Positions 43,153-50,859 of a DNA stretch of 50,859 nt are shown here, piece after piece. The first letter of the stretch is position 1; each line of letters begins with the position of its first letter. The stretch spans positions 1 to 50,859 of the forward strand of contig NZ_JAVIKH010000015.1 of the NCBI RefSeq assembly GCF_033962415.1, in the 5' to 3' direction. The notes below the pieces were generated by a model, which had not been told where the DNA came from, did no database searches, and saw only the letters and a list, made by a program, of their open reading frames with translations. The DNA comes from Candidatus Cetobacterium colombiensis (lineage in GTDB: Bacteria > Fusobacteriota > Fusobacteriia > Fusobacteriales > Fusobacteriaceae). A program made the translations under genes and the position numbers.

Positions 43153-46100
43153 ATGAAAATATTAATAAATGATTTTGTGAATAGAGTTGGAATTTCTAAA
43201 GATATAATCAAAAGACTAAAAGGATTAAAAACATTATCTCATGAATTAAAGGTGAATAATTCTATTCAAAATTTAAAAAATGGGAAGCTAGAAAATCCCT
43301 TGCTATTAGATGATAAAAGATATTTATACTTGGAAGATTTAAAAAAATTAATTGTGTATAGTTTAATAAGAACTAGAAAATCAATTCCAAAAGATGTAAT
43401 TTTAACTCAAGATATATTGAAGAAAGATGATATAGATAATCTTATAGCAAAATTGATTTTATCAGAAAATAAAAGATTTAAGTTGATGAAAGATAAAATT
43501 ATAAATGGATTAGATATAGAGGAGTGTTTAAAGGTATTAGAAGAACTTTATCCTAAAAAGATGGATGAGATTTATACCATCGATGATATGTTAGACTTTG
43601 AAACTATTGCAAATAAATATATTGAGATAAAAAGTACAGAAAGTAATAAAATTCAAAAGAGTGAGAAAAAACAAGAGTTAGAATCTACAGATAATATTTT
43701 AGAAGATATTTTTAAGAAATATTCGGAAGAACCATATGGTTATTTTCCGTTACAACACCCAACTGGAAATGGTAAAACTTTTCATCTAGAAAATTTTATT
43801 GTAAAAAATATAGTTGATGATTTTAAAAATTTAAAACACAATAAAATAATAATAATTACTAACAATAAAATTAATATAAATGAAATTTATAGAGGAATTG
43901 TTAGTAAATTAAAAGCACAGACTCAAGAAAGTAAAAAAGAGTGTATTTTTCAAATGAAATCAGTTGGTGATATATTAAATGACGCCAGGTTTTTAGATGA
44001 AATCTTAAATGATTTAGATAAAGATTTAAAATTTTATAATCTTTTTCAGTTCAAAGAAAGCTTTATAAGGAAATTTAAAGAAAAAATTAGGCTTTTAAAA
44101 GAACATGTAAATAAAAAATCACCATTAAATTCTAATGATTTTTTAAAAGAATATATGAGCGAAATAAAAAAATGTATGTTTAAATTTTTTAATTTAAAAG
44201 AAAAAAATGAAATTTATTATGAGGATATGAAGCTTCCCAATTTTTTATATAAACTATTTCCAATGATTATAGAGGAGAATCTTCAAAAGAGAATTCTTAT
44301 TATGACAACGGACAAATTTTTATATGGGTATGTTGGACGTAAAGGAACAGAGTATTTTTATGAAAATTTTAGAGATAATTTAATCTTTATAGATGAAATA
44401 GATTCAGCTAAAGACAAATTTTTAGATTTCATAAAAAATAGAAGAACTTTAAATATCCCAAATATAATAGATGTATTCAATGATAGATATAATTTATTTT
44501 CAGACATTCAAAATAATCAGTTGAATACTTTAATAGAAAAGCTATCTAAGTTTGAAAGTATGAGAGATGATTTAGATAAGCAAAATATAGAGAATAGAAA
44601 AATAAAGTTTCGGGAGAAAGTAAATTTCTTTATGGATAGAGGTAAATTTTTAAGAGAGAAGTATTTTACAACAGCAAAATATTTTGAACTTGAAAATGAA
44701 ACTAGAATAGATCTTTTTGAAAATGAAAATCACTATGTTCAGTCGGATAGAAAAAAACTTTATATTGATATAACTAATGATAGTTGTTTAATAACAGAAA
44801 GAAAAACTTCTTTAGAATTAACAGCGTTAATTGATGATCTTTTTAACTATAGTTACAATAAATTTTATAAATTGTTAAATGAAATTTACGACTATCATAT
44901 GTTATTAAAAGAAGATAATGAAATTGAAAAAGAGATAATAACTCATTTTGTATATAATTTAGAATCACAAAAAGAGATGTTGAATGAGTATAAAAACTAC
45001 TATATTCAAAAGATAAAAATATTACAAGATAATAAAAGTTTTATGGATAAGGAATATAGTTATATACATATATCAGAAATAAATCCTGATTATAAAACAA
45101 ATAGAAAAGTTAGAATAAAATGTCAGTATATGTATATAACTCCAGAGGAATTTTTATATAGTATTTGTAAAAATAACTTTGTTTTTGGAATATCAGCAAC
45201 TGCAAATATAGAAACATGTATAGGTAATTTTGATATAAAATATCTAAAAGATAGATTAAAAAACAACTATTTTCAAATGACTAGTTTAGAGAAAAAAGTT
45301 TTAAAAAAATCTCTTTTAAAAATAAATAGTTTTGAAAAAAATATTGAGCGAGAATTATCAGTTTTTAGAGATAATTCTATACTTTTAACAGATCAAAGCA
45401 AAGGATTTCAGAATATTAATACTTTTTTAAAAGATCCAAAGAAATATAGATTACAAAAGCTTATAAAAAATATATTTAATGGAGCTTTAGAAAGTGTAGA
45501 TGAGCAATTAGATGAGAATAAAAGAGATTTTCAAAAAAATTGTATTAGTTATGCTGTAACAGTTTTTTTAAATTTTTTATTAGATGAAGATACAAGTAGT
45601 TTATTATTTTTAAGTAATAGGCTTACTCATAAAGACATTTTAAAAAAGACAGCATTTGAACTAGGAAAGCATTTAAAGAAAAAAGTTTATTTTAATGCTT
45701 ATAGATCCAAAGAATTAGATGATATTTTAAAAAATAGTAATGAAAAAGATAATGAATTGATGGAAAATTTAAAAGATTATAAAACAAAAACTATAATATT
45801 CACAACTTATCAAAGTGCTGGAGTCGGAGTAAATATAAAGCATACTTATAGTAAAAGACTTGATAGTAAACTAATTAAATTAAACCAGGATATACAAAAA
45901 GAAACAGGAATCTCTTTAAAATATAAAGATATTGATGAGATAGCACTAGAGAATAAAACTAACATTGTTAGCTTAGAAGATCTGTTCAACGAAAAGATAG
46001 TTTTATTATACTATACCAACTTATTATTAAGATGTAAGGCTTTAACAAAGAGAGAGAGATCTTTACTTTTAAATAGATTTAATGATATTGATTTTAAGAA

Positions 46101-47253
46101 AGTTTATAAAAAAAGATATGATTATACTGAAAATGTGATTGGAAAAATTATTCAAGGAATAGGAAGGTGTAATAGAACCAAGGTTCGATGTAAAAAAAGA
46201 AATATATATTTAGATAATGATTGTTTTGAAGTTATTAAAAGTTTTAAAGATGCTGATAGATTATTTATTGACGATTTTAACTTTTTATTAACAGAGGCGT
46301 TTAAAGAAAAGGGAGATTTAAAAAATAACTTTCAACAAGAGTTATTGAGAAAAGACCGAGAAGTAAGAAGATATTTTGAAAATACATATTTAGATGAGAT
46401 ATCTATCAATAATCAGCTTATAAGAAATACAGAAGATGAAGATAAGAGATTAGATTATATAAATAGTTTTATGAATTTTTACAAAAAGTATGAAAGATTT
46501 AGAATGTATGTTTTAAAAAATCCTACAAGAGGTCTTGAGGAAATTGAAAGTGTAGCTTATTTTTCAGCTATGGAAAAAATTGATAATTATACCGTACTTG
46601 GAAGTGCTGGAGATAAAATTGATAATATACTATTTAATACAACAAATGGAAATATCTCTAAAAAAGATAGTCGTTTAGATGAACTAAAATCTATTCCGCT
46701 TTTAAAAGATATTTTAGAGAATAAAGTTGGTTTGTTTGAAAAAAATGATCAGATAGTTTTACCATATATTTATCAAGCCATATTTAAAGGAACTTTAGGT
46801 GAAGTTTTAATAAAAGAGATTTTTAGAATTTATGATATTAAACTCAAAAATATAGATGAGGTTTTATCTATAGGTATGTTAGAGATATTTGATGATATAA
46901 GTGAAAGTGGTATGTATATAGATTATAAAAATTATAATTTAGAAAAACTTAATAGTAGAGAGTTTTTCAACGATATAATCAGAGAGAAAGTTATTCAAAA
47001 GAGAAGATACATAAGCTCTGATAAAAAATTATTTATTGTAAACCTTATAAGTAATAAATCAAAGGTATTAAATAGAGATATAGCTTTTTATAAAATTCAA
47101 AATATTTACAACGAAAGTTACAAAACCTGTAAATATGAAGAGAGTGAAGTTGTTCTTATTTCAGGAGTTTTAAGGTATAGAGAAAATAGTGAAGAATTAG
47201 AAATAAATGAAGTTCTAGTGAATGATTTAAAAAAAATGTTGGAGAGAAAGTAA
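43153..47253 (+). CDS. SF2 (DExD/H-type) helicase, first gene of an uncharacterised operon
   Basis: A 1366-aa protein starting at ATG 43153 behind AAAGGAGAG. The SF2 motifs are all present: Walker A HPTGNGKT (202-209), motif II DEID (414-417) in FIDEIDS, motif III SAT (681-683), motif V TTYQSAGVGVN (884-894) and motif VI QGIGRCNRT (1001-1009). Long inserts separate motifs II and III (about 265 residues) and III and V. The first 190 residues look helical with a possible DNA-binding start (NRVGISKDIIKRLKG). The last 350 residues contain no motif I know. The stop overlaps the next start (TAATG). Outside the motor core I cannot place it in a named defence or repair family. Confidence 0.85.
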   Translation: MKILINDFVNRVGISKDIIKRLKGLKTLSHELKVNNSIQNLKNGKLENPLLLDDKRYLYLEDLKKLIVYSLIRTRKSIPKDVILTQDILKKDDIDNLIAKLILSENKRFKLMKDKIINGLDIEECLKVLEELYPKKMDEIYTIDDMLDFETIANKYIEIKSTESNKIQKSEKKQELESTDNILEDIFKKYSEEPYGYFPLQHPTGNGKTFHLENFIVKNIVDDFKNLKHNKIIIITNNKININEIYRGIVSKLKAQTQESKKECIFQMKSVGDILNDARFLDEILNDLDKDLKFYNLFQFKESFIRKFKEKIRLLKEHVNKKSPLNSNDFLKEYMSEIKKCMFKFFNLKEKNEIYYEDMKLPNFLYKLFPMIIEENLQKRILIMTTDKFLYGYVGRKGTEYFYENFRDNLIFIDEIDSAKDKFLDFIKNRRTLNIPNIIDVFNDRYNLFSDIQNNQLNTLIEKLSKFESMRDDLDKQNIENRKIKFREKVNFFMDRGKFLREKYFTTAKYFELENETRIDLFENENHYVQSDRKKLYIDITNDSCLITERKTSLELTALIDDLFNYSYNKFYKLLNEIYDYHMLLKEDNEIEKEIITHFVYNLESQKEMLNEYKNYYIQKIKILQDNKSFMDKEYSYIHISEINPDYKTNRKVRIKCQYMYITPEEFLYSICKNNFVFGISATANIETCIGNFDIKYLKDRLKNNYFQMTSLEKKVLKKSLLKINSFEKNIERELSVFRDNSILLTDQSKGFQNINTFLKDPKKYRLQKLIKNIFNGALESVDEQLDENKRDFQKNCISYAVTVFLNFLLDEDTSSLLFLSNRLTHKDILKKTAFELGKHLKKKVYFNAYRSKELDDILKNSNEKDNELMENLKDYKTKTIIFTTYQSAGVGVNIKHTYSKRLDSKLIKLNQDIQKETGISLKYKDIDEIALENKTNIVSLEDLFNEKIVLLYYTNLLLRCKALTKRERSLLLNRFNDIDFKKVYKKRYDYTENVIGKIIQGIGRCNRTKVRCKKRNIYLDNDCFEVIKSFKDADRLFIDDFNFLLTEAFKEKGDLKNNFQQELLRKDREVRRYFENTYLDEISINNQLIRNTEDEDKRLDYINSFMNFYKKYERFRMYVLKNPTRGLEEIESVAYFSAMEKIDNYTVLGSAGDKIDNILFNTTNGNISKKDSRLDELKSIPLLKDILENKVGLFEKNDQIVLPYIYQAIFKGTLGEVLIKEIFRIYDIKLKNIDEVLSIGMLEIFDDISESGMYIDYKNYNLEKLNSREFFNDIIREKVIQKRRYISSDKKLFIVNLISNKSKVLNRDIAFYKIQNIYNESYKTCKYEESEVVLISGVLRYRENSEELEINEVLVNDLKKMLERK

Positions 47254-49073
47254 TGAAAGAATATTTTTACGATGGTAGATTTAAAATAAAAAAAATAAAT
47301 TATGGCAAAATACTTAAAGATTTTAAAATTTATAAGGTTAATTTAGATATTGTTGGATTAAAAAAAGAGAGTAGTTTTAAAGAATATAGTTTATTTTTAA
47401 AGAAAATTCGAAGTTTAAAAGGAATAAAATCATTTTATATAAATAAAGACCTTTATATTTTAGGAGGACAAAATTTAGATATAGGTAGTTTAGATTTTTT
47501 AGAATCTTTCATAATAGGAGAGGCATATATGATTGATGAAGTAGAAGATTTAGAAAAAATTGAACCTTTGACACTTTTAAATCTTTTGATAAGATATTTA
47601 GCTTATGAAGATATTATGAAAATGGATAAAGATATAAAATATATTGATATTAACTCCATCTACTTTTTTATAAAAAAATTATCTAAAGATAAAATATATA
47701 AGTTTTTAAGATGTAGTTTTCAAAACTCCAATAACTTTGAGGAATATGTTTTAAATTTAACTCAAAAAACATTTACTCATGAATCTCTTTTTTATGATAA
47801 GTTTAAATTGAAAAGAAGTATGAAAATTGGTTATGATACTGCTACAAGATTACTTTTACCAAATGAAGACGGAAAATATTATGAAAAAAATCCTTTTTCT
47901 AAGAGTATAGAAACAAATTTTTTAGTTCAAACTCCTAATGATTTAACAAAACTTAAATCTTATTACTTTACACTTTTAAAAGATTTACTAGAAGAGTATT
48001 TATCAAAATATATAAAAGTAGAACTTTTGACATTAAAAAATTATGAGCATTTTGATAATAAAAGTAATAAATCATATTTTCAAAAAAACTTAAAAAAAAT
48101 CTCGAAAAATATAGATATATATTTGATTAAAGATAGATTTAAAGATGGAGAAGATATGATAGCTAAAGATAGTGGACAAGAGATTATTGAACTTGTGAAT
48201 AATTTAACTTTTGGAAAATATTCATTACAAAACAAGGGTATTGGAGAGATTACAACAGTATATAATAAGCAAAATTGGAATATATTCTTATTGAATACGA
48301 CAGATACAAATAAGTTACTTTATGATGGATATAGAGAGATAAAGAAAAGATGTGGTTTAATATCTAATGGTTTTAGCTTGGAGCAAACTGATAAAAATAA
48401 AAAAGTAGCTATTAAAAGAGTAATTGAAGAATTATTTATAAAAGAGCAACTACAAAATTTAGATATATCAAAACTTAATAGCAAATATAATATTTTTGAA
48501 GGAGTTAGTTGTATTCATTTTAAGAATGAAAAAATAAGAAAAATTACTGTATTAAAGAATGGAAAAATAAAAATTGAAAGCTGTCAAATTTATGAAAATA
48601 GCTCTTTAAAAGATGAATTTAACTTTCTTATTGAAAAGTTTAATATAAAAATTGACTATGATAAATCAAAAATAAAATGGTTAGATATTAAGTTTATGAA
48701 AATAGGAGAAAAATATATTTATATATTGGATACAGAGCTTAGAGTATATTTTGACAGTAATCAATTTATTAATTTTTATAAACAAAGTATAGAAAGTGGT
48801 ATGAAGGGAATTGCTAAAGGCTTAGATAGTTTTCTTGGAATGACAATGGCTATAAGATTAAATCGAAAAGAGCAGATGTACTACTCTTTCTATGATACTG
48901 GTATAGATGGGAAAGAGACATTCTCTCCAAATATAAAAAAATTGATTACAGACAAAAAGTTAAATGATAAAGAGTATGATATATTTTGTGAGAGCTTAGT
49001 ATTTAAATATATTTCAAATGCTCAAAGATTAGCAACTTATCCATTTTTCTTTAAATTGACAAGTGAGGTGTAG
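47253..49073 (+). CDS. Uncharacterised 606-aa protein coupled to the helicase
   Basis: A soluble protein with TAATG overlap to the helicase and GGAGAG as ribosome binding site. No Walker, nuclease, zinc or membrane motif is evident. Residues 357-380 (LYDGYREIKKRCGLISNGFS then LEQT) weakly recall the Y..IK..C..G..SQ pattern of Argonaute MID domains, but a PIWI catalytic tetrad is not visible; I treat this as a hint only. The C-terminus contains YILDTELRVYFDSNQFINFY and SFYDTGIDGKETF. Its obligate linkage with the helicase implies a shared function, perhaps substrate recognition. Confidence 0.7.
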   Translation: MKEYFYDGRFKIKKINYGKILKDFKIYKVNLDIVGLKKESSFKEYSLFLKKIRSLKGIKSFYINKDLYILGGQNLDIGSLDFLESFIIGEAYMIDEVEDLEKIEPLTLLNLLIRYLAYEDIMKMDKDIKYIDINSIYFFIKKLSKDKIYKFLRCSFQNSNNFEEYVLNLTQKTFTHESLFYDKFKLKRSMKIGYDTATRLLLPNEDGKYYEKNPFSKSIETNFLVQTPNDLTKLKSYYFTLLKDLLEEYLSKYIKVELLTLKNYEHFDNKSNKSYFQKNLKKISKNIDIYLIKDRFKDGEDMIAKDSGQEIIELVNNLTFGKYSLQNKGIGEITTVYNKQNWNIFLLNTTDTNKLLYDGYREIKKRCGLISNGFSLEQTDKNKKVAIKRVIEELFIKEQLQNLDISKLNSKYNIFEGVSCIHFKNEKIRKITVLKNGKIKIESCQIYENSSLKDEFNFLIEKFNIKIDYDKSKIKWLDIKFMKIGEKYIYILDTELRVYFDSNQFINFYKQSIESGMKGIAKGLDSFLGMTMAIRLNRKEQMYYSFYDTGIDGKETFSPNIKKLITDKKLNDKEYDIFCESLVFKYISNAQRLATYPFFFKLTSEV

Positions 49074-49074
49074 G

Positions 49075-49770
49075 ATGAGGAAAAATATTATTGGAGATAT
49101 AAAAAATGAAATATTAACTCTCTATAAAGAAAAAATTGTTATAGAAAATAGTATTAGAAGAAAAAATGAGAAACAAATGCAGTTTTTAAATAGTGTTAAA
49201 AATAGAGTACAGCTAAATGTGGTTAAAATATTAAAAAAAACAATTAAATTAAATGAATGTATAGCTATTTTAAACGATGAAGAAAATATAAAAAATTTAT
49301 TAACTCAAGTTAATAGAATAGATGAGAAGATAAAAAGTAAAGAAAAATTGAAAGGGGAGTTAGAAGCAAAGAGGAAAACTTTAGATTATTTATTTAATAA
49401 AGTTATATATTCAGAGAGCTTGACTGAAAATATACTTAAAGAAAAAATAGAGAAAAAAGTAGAGAGAAAAATAAATTTAAAAATAACAGAGCATGGATTG
49501 TTGAGATATATTGAAAGAGTTAAAAGAGTTAATATAGATTCAATCAAAGGCGAGATATTAGATATATTTGAAAAAGAGGATTTTAGAAAAAATGGTGTGT
49601 TTGAAAAAGATGGAGTTAGATACATTATTCAAGGAAATAAGATAGTAACTGTAATAAATAAAGTTCCATCTAAAGAAAAAGAGTTTAATAAGTATATACT
49701 TTATTATAGTAGGTATCGAAAGAATTTTCTTATTAAAAATTCATATAAGTATAATTTAAGAGTTTTATAA
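49075..49770 (+). CDS. Uncharacterised coiled-coil protein, third gene of the helicase operon
   Basis: A 231-aa protein; ATG 49075 is chosen, one base after the previous stop, with AGGTG inside the preceding codons. The first 120 residues are lysine/glutamate-rich and probably coiled coil. From about 145 a compact domain follows: KITEHGLLRYIERVKRVNIDSIKGEILDIF, YIIQGNKIVTVI. That end resembles small phage and plasmid proteins with an H..L.RY.ER pattern, some of which are RelE/HigB-like, but identity is unsure. It has no downstream partner; the next gene (49854) has its own promoter. Confidence 0.7.
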   Translation: MRKNIIGDIKNEILTLYKEKIVIENSIRRKNEKQMQFLNSVKNRVQLNVVKILKKTIKLNECIAILNDEENIKNLLTQVNRIDEKIKSKEKLKGELEAKRKTLDYLFNKVIYSESLTENILKEKIEKKVERKINLKITEHGLLRYIERVKRVNIDSIKGEILDIFEKEDFRKNGVFEKDGVRYIIQGNKIVTVINKVPSKEKEFNKYILYYSRYRKNFLIKNSYKYNLRVL

Positions 49771-49792
49771 TCAATTTAAATTTTAAAAAAAC

Positions 49793-49830
49793 TTGCATAT
49801 TAATCAATTAAGTAATGTAATTGTATTACA
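49793..49830 (+). promoter_or_regulatory. Promoter/operator of the orphan relB-like gene
   Basis: TTGCAT (49793-49798), 17 bp, TGTAAT (49816-49821). The -10 overlaps the palindrome TGTAATTGTATTACA (49816-49830), a fit site for autorepression by the antitoxin. Confidence 0.7.
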
Positions 49831-49853
49831 AATATGAATGAGGAGGTTTTAAT

Positions 49854-50084
49854 ATGTCTGTTATATCTGTTAGATTAAATGATGATGAAGAAACATTATT
49901 AAAAAAAGTTGCTAATTTTGAGGGAATGGGTCTTTCAAGCTATATAAAAAAAATTGTATTTGAGAGATTAGAGGAAGAATATGATTTAAAACTTGCTGAG
50001 AACACATATAAAGCTCATATAGAATCTAATCAAAAAACATACTCTTTTGAAAGTGTAGTAAAGGAATTAGGAATGGATCTATGA
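49854..50084 (+). CDS. RelB/DinJ-type antitoxin, partner toxin broken
   Basis: A 76-aa protein: an N-terminal ribbon-helix-helix (SVISVRLNDDEETLLKKVANFEGMGLSSYIKKIVFERLEEEYD) and a C-terminal tail that would hold the toxin (KTYSFESVVKELGMDL). AGGAGG precedes the ATG. Its stop overlaps the start of a toxin gene that is frameshifted and cut short. The antitoxin may still repress its promoter or guard against a related toxin. Confidence 0.85.
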   Translation: MSVISVRLNDDEETLLKKVANFEGMGLSSYIKKIVFERLEEEYDLKLAENTYKAHIESNQKTYSFESVVKELGMDL

Positions 50085-50139
50085 AAAATACAGGGTTGAA
50101 TTTTCAGAAATATCTTTAGGACACTTAAAAAAATTGTAA
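50081..50139 (+). pseudogene. relE-type toxin, frameshifted and truncated
   Basis: The ATG at 50081 leads out of frame, while the neighbouring frame reads EKYRVEFSEISLGHLKKL and then TAA (50137-50139). That peptide is the standard first strand and helix of RelE/ParE toxins. Loss of one A in the A-run after the ATG would explain the shift, and the early stop removes the rest. Confidence 0.75.
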
Positions 50140-50153
50140 AATAAAAAAAAAGC

Positions 50154-50183
50154 TTTACATATAATATGTATGATATGTATAAT
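50154..50183 (+). promoter_or_regulatory. Promoter/operator of the intact relBE pair
   Basis: TTTACA (50154-50159), 18 bp, TATAAT (50178-50183). The region is built of repeated ATATGT/ACATAT steps giving overlapping palindromes, as expected for an autoregulated antitoxin promoter. Confidence 0.75.
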
Positions 50184-50205
50184 ATGTAAAAAGGTGGTGT
50201 TTAAA

Positions 50206-50493
50206 ATGGCTCAGATATCTGAAAGAATAAATATAATGTTTAATAAAGATGATTTAATTCAAATCAAAGATTTTTGTAAGAAAAAAGGAATGTCTTTTAG
50301 TGAATTTGCAAGAAAAACTTTGATAAAAGAAGTTAAAGAACAAGAAGAAATGGATTTATTAAAATTTATTAACGAAAATTGTGGATTTGTTGAGGAGCAG
50401 GAAGAAAAAGAAATAATAGATTTCATGAAAACTTATAATGAATCAGAAGCAGAATTTATTGAGGTGAGCCTTAATGACATCTTACAGGATTAA
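50206..50493 (+). CDS. relB: RelB-type antitoxin
   Basis: A 95-aa protein beginning MAQISERINIMFNKDDLIQIK. ATG 50206 is chosen because AGGTGG lies upstream; an earlier in-frame ATG falls in the operator. The N-terminus is a ribbon-helix-helix (KKKGMSFSEFARKTLIKEV) and the C-terminus acidic, fit to wrap the toxin. It overlaps the toxin gene by 20 bases, implying coupled translation. Confidence 0.85.
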   Translation: MAQISERINIMFNKDDLIQIKDFCKKKGMSFSEFARKTLIKEVKEQEEMDLLKFINENCGFVEEQEEKEIIDFMKTYNESEAEFIEVSLNDILQD

Positions 50494-50740
50494 GTTTGAC
50501 AAAAAGGCTGTAAAGTTCATGAAAGAAAATAGAATGGTAGGTTTAAAATTTTATGAAGCCTTTACCGAGATTTCCAAAGATACAAAAATGATATCATTAT
50601 ATGATGTAAAAAATTTAAAGGGTATTAAAGATGTTAAAAGACTTAGGATAGGAAGTTATAGAGCTTTATTCAAAATAGTTAATAATGAATTAGTTATATT
50701 GGTTATCGATATTGGAAGTAGAGGCGATATATACAAATAA
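50474..50740 (+). CDS. relE: RelE/ParE-superfamily toxin
   Basis: An 88-aa protein with the family pattern: YRIKFDKKAVKFMKE at the start, VKNLKGIKDVKRLRIGSYRALFKIV in the middle and VIDIGSRGDIYK at the end. Arginines and lysines in KRLRIGSYR are the usual mRNA- or gyrase-directed surface. Complete, and overlapping relB. It probably cleaves ribosome-bound mRNA; a ParE-type gyrase poison is the alternative. Confidence 0.9.
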   Translation: MTSYRIKFDKKAVKFMKENRMVGLKFYEAFTEISKDTKMISLYDVKNLKGIKDVKRLRIGSYRALFKIVNNELVILVIDIGSRGDIYK

Positions 50741-50743
50741 ACT

Positions 50744-50768
50744 GGCAGGGGAAACCTTGCCTTTTTTT
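50744..50768 (+). terminator. Terminator after relBE
   Basis: GGCAGG / CCTTGCC forms a short stem with an A-bulge, followed by seven Ts. The remaining 91 bases to the window end show no feature. Confidence 0.7.
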
Positions 50769-50859
50769 ATTATTTAGGAAATTATAATTTTTTGAAATTG
50801 TTCTTAAAAACACTAAAAATTAAGATGTAGTTAAAAAATGTATTAAAAGTTAATCTATT

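Noticed and set aside
47253-49073. Calling the 606-aa protein a prokaryotic Argonaute
   Set aside because: Only one short MID-like pattern was seen; no PIWI catalytic residues or PAZ-like region could be found, so it is left as unknown.
1-50859. Circular closure of the window, joining its end to the truncated resolvase at position 1
   Set aside because: Joining the ends extends the resolvase frame by only three residues (after SLKDT) before a stop, so the truncated gene is not completed. The window more likely breaks within the transposon.

Overview
The window is strongly AT-rich DNA that looks like a mosaic plasmid from a Fusobacteriota-type host (Fusobacterium, Cetobacterium or Ilyobacter-like). 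This is inference. It rests on low-GC coding, clostridia-like ribosome binding sites, and diderm features: an outer-membrane beta-barrel with a signal peptide and a lipoprotein binding protein. Plasmid status is well supported: three different replication initiators each have their own iterons, and there is a ParA partition locus and a MobA-type relaxase with an oriT-like inverted repeat.

Left part (1-4.3 kb): a Tn3-family transposon (truncated resolvase, res-like repeats, intact TnpA, 38-bp right end) has cut an ACR3 arsenite permease gene and left only its C-terminal part, followed by an arsenate reductase of the low-molecular-weight phosphatase fold. 4.3-5 kb carries hicAB with a clear promoter/operator. 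5.2-6.9 kb carries a secreted flavin reductase of the fumarate/urocanate reductase superfamily. 7.2-18.2 kb is a sugar island. One operon has two ABC permeases, a binding lipoprotein, a GH36 alpha-galactosidase and a porin-like protein; the other has a sodium:solute symporter and a GH32 sucrase; between them sits a LacI-family regulator with matching operators at three promoters. Together they would import raffinose-type sugars, remove galactose and split the sucrose. Related repeats (A, B, C) lie at about 5.02, 7.04 and 18.48 kb, at module borders, and the third lies directly in front of a small tyrosine recombinase gene.

Middle (18.6-35 kb): the tyrosine recombinase, a serine resolvase, a DUF1016/YhcG nuclease, a decayed second Tn3-family end, a decayed gene and an orphan gene. 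On the minus strand follows a type I restriction-modification locus of the EcoR124 kind. Its hsdM-fic-hsdS part is separated from hsdR by a Rep_3 replicon and a HepT/MntA toxin-antitoxin pair. A second Rep_3 replicon, a PC4/YdbC-like gene, an unknown gene and a second HEPN/nucleotidyltransferase pair follow.

Right part (35-50.9 kb): parA and a partner gene, a third, larger replication initiator with six CCTCA-type iterons, the relaxase and oriT, and three small genes. A non-coding stretch with several terminators and a G-run hairpin comes next. It leads to an unusual promoter with a GC-rich spacer that drives a three-gene operon: a 1366-aa SF2 helicase, a 606-aa protein and a 231-aa coiled-coil protein. 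I could not assign this operon to any known system. It lies between two copies of a relB/relE junction sequence, beside a broken relBE and an intact relBE pair. It is the best candidate here for an undescribed system.
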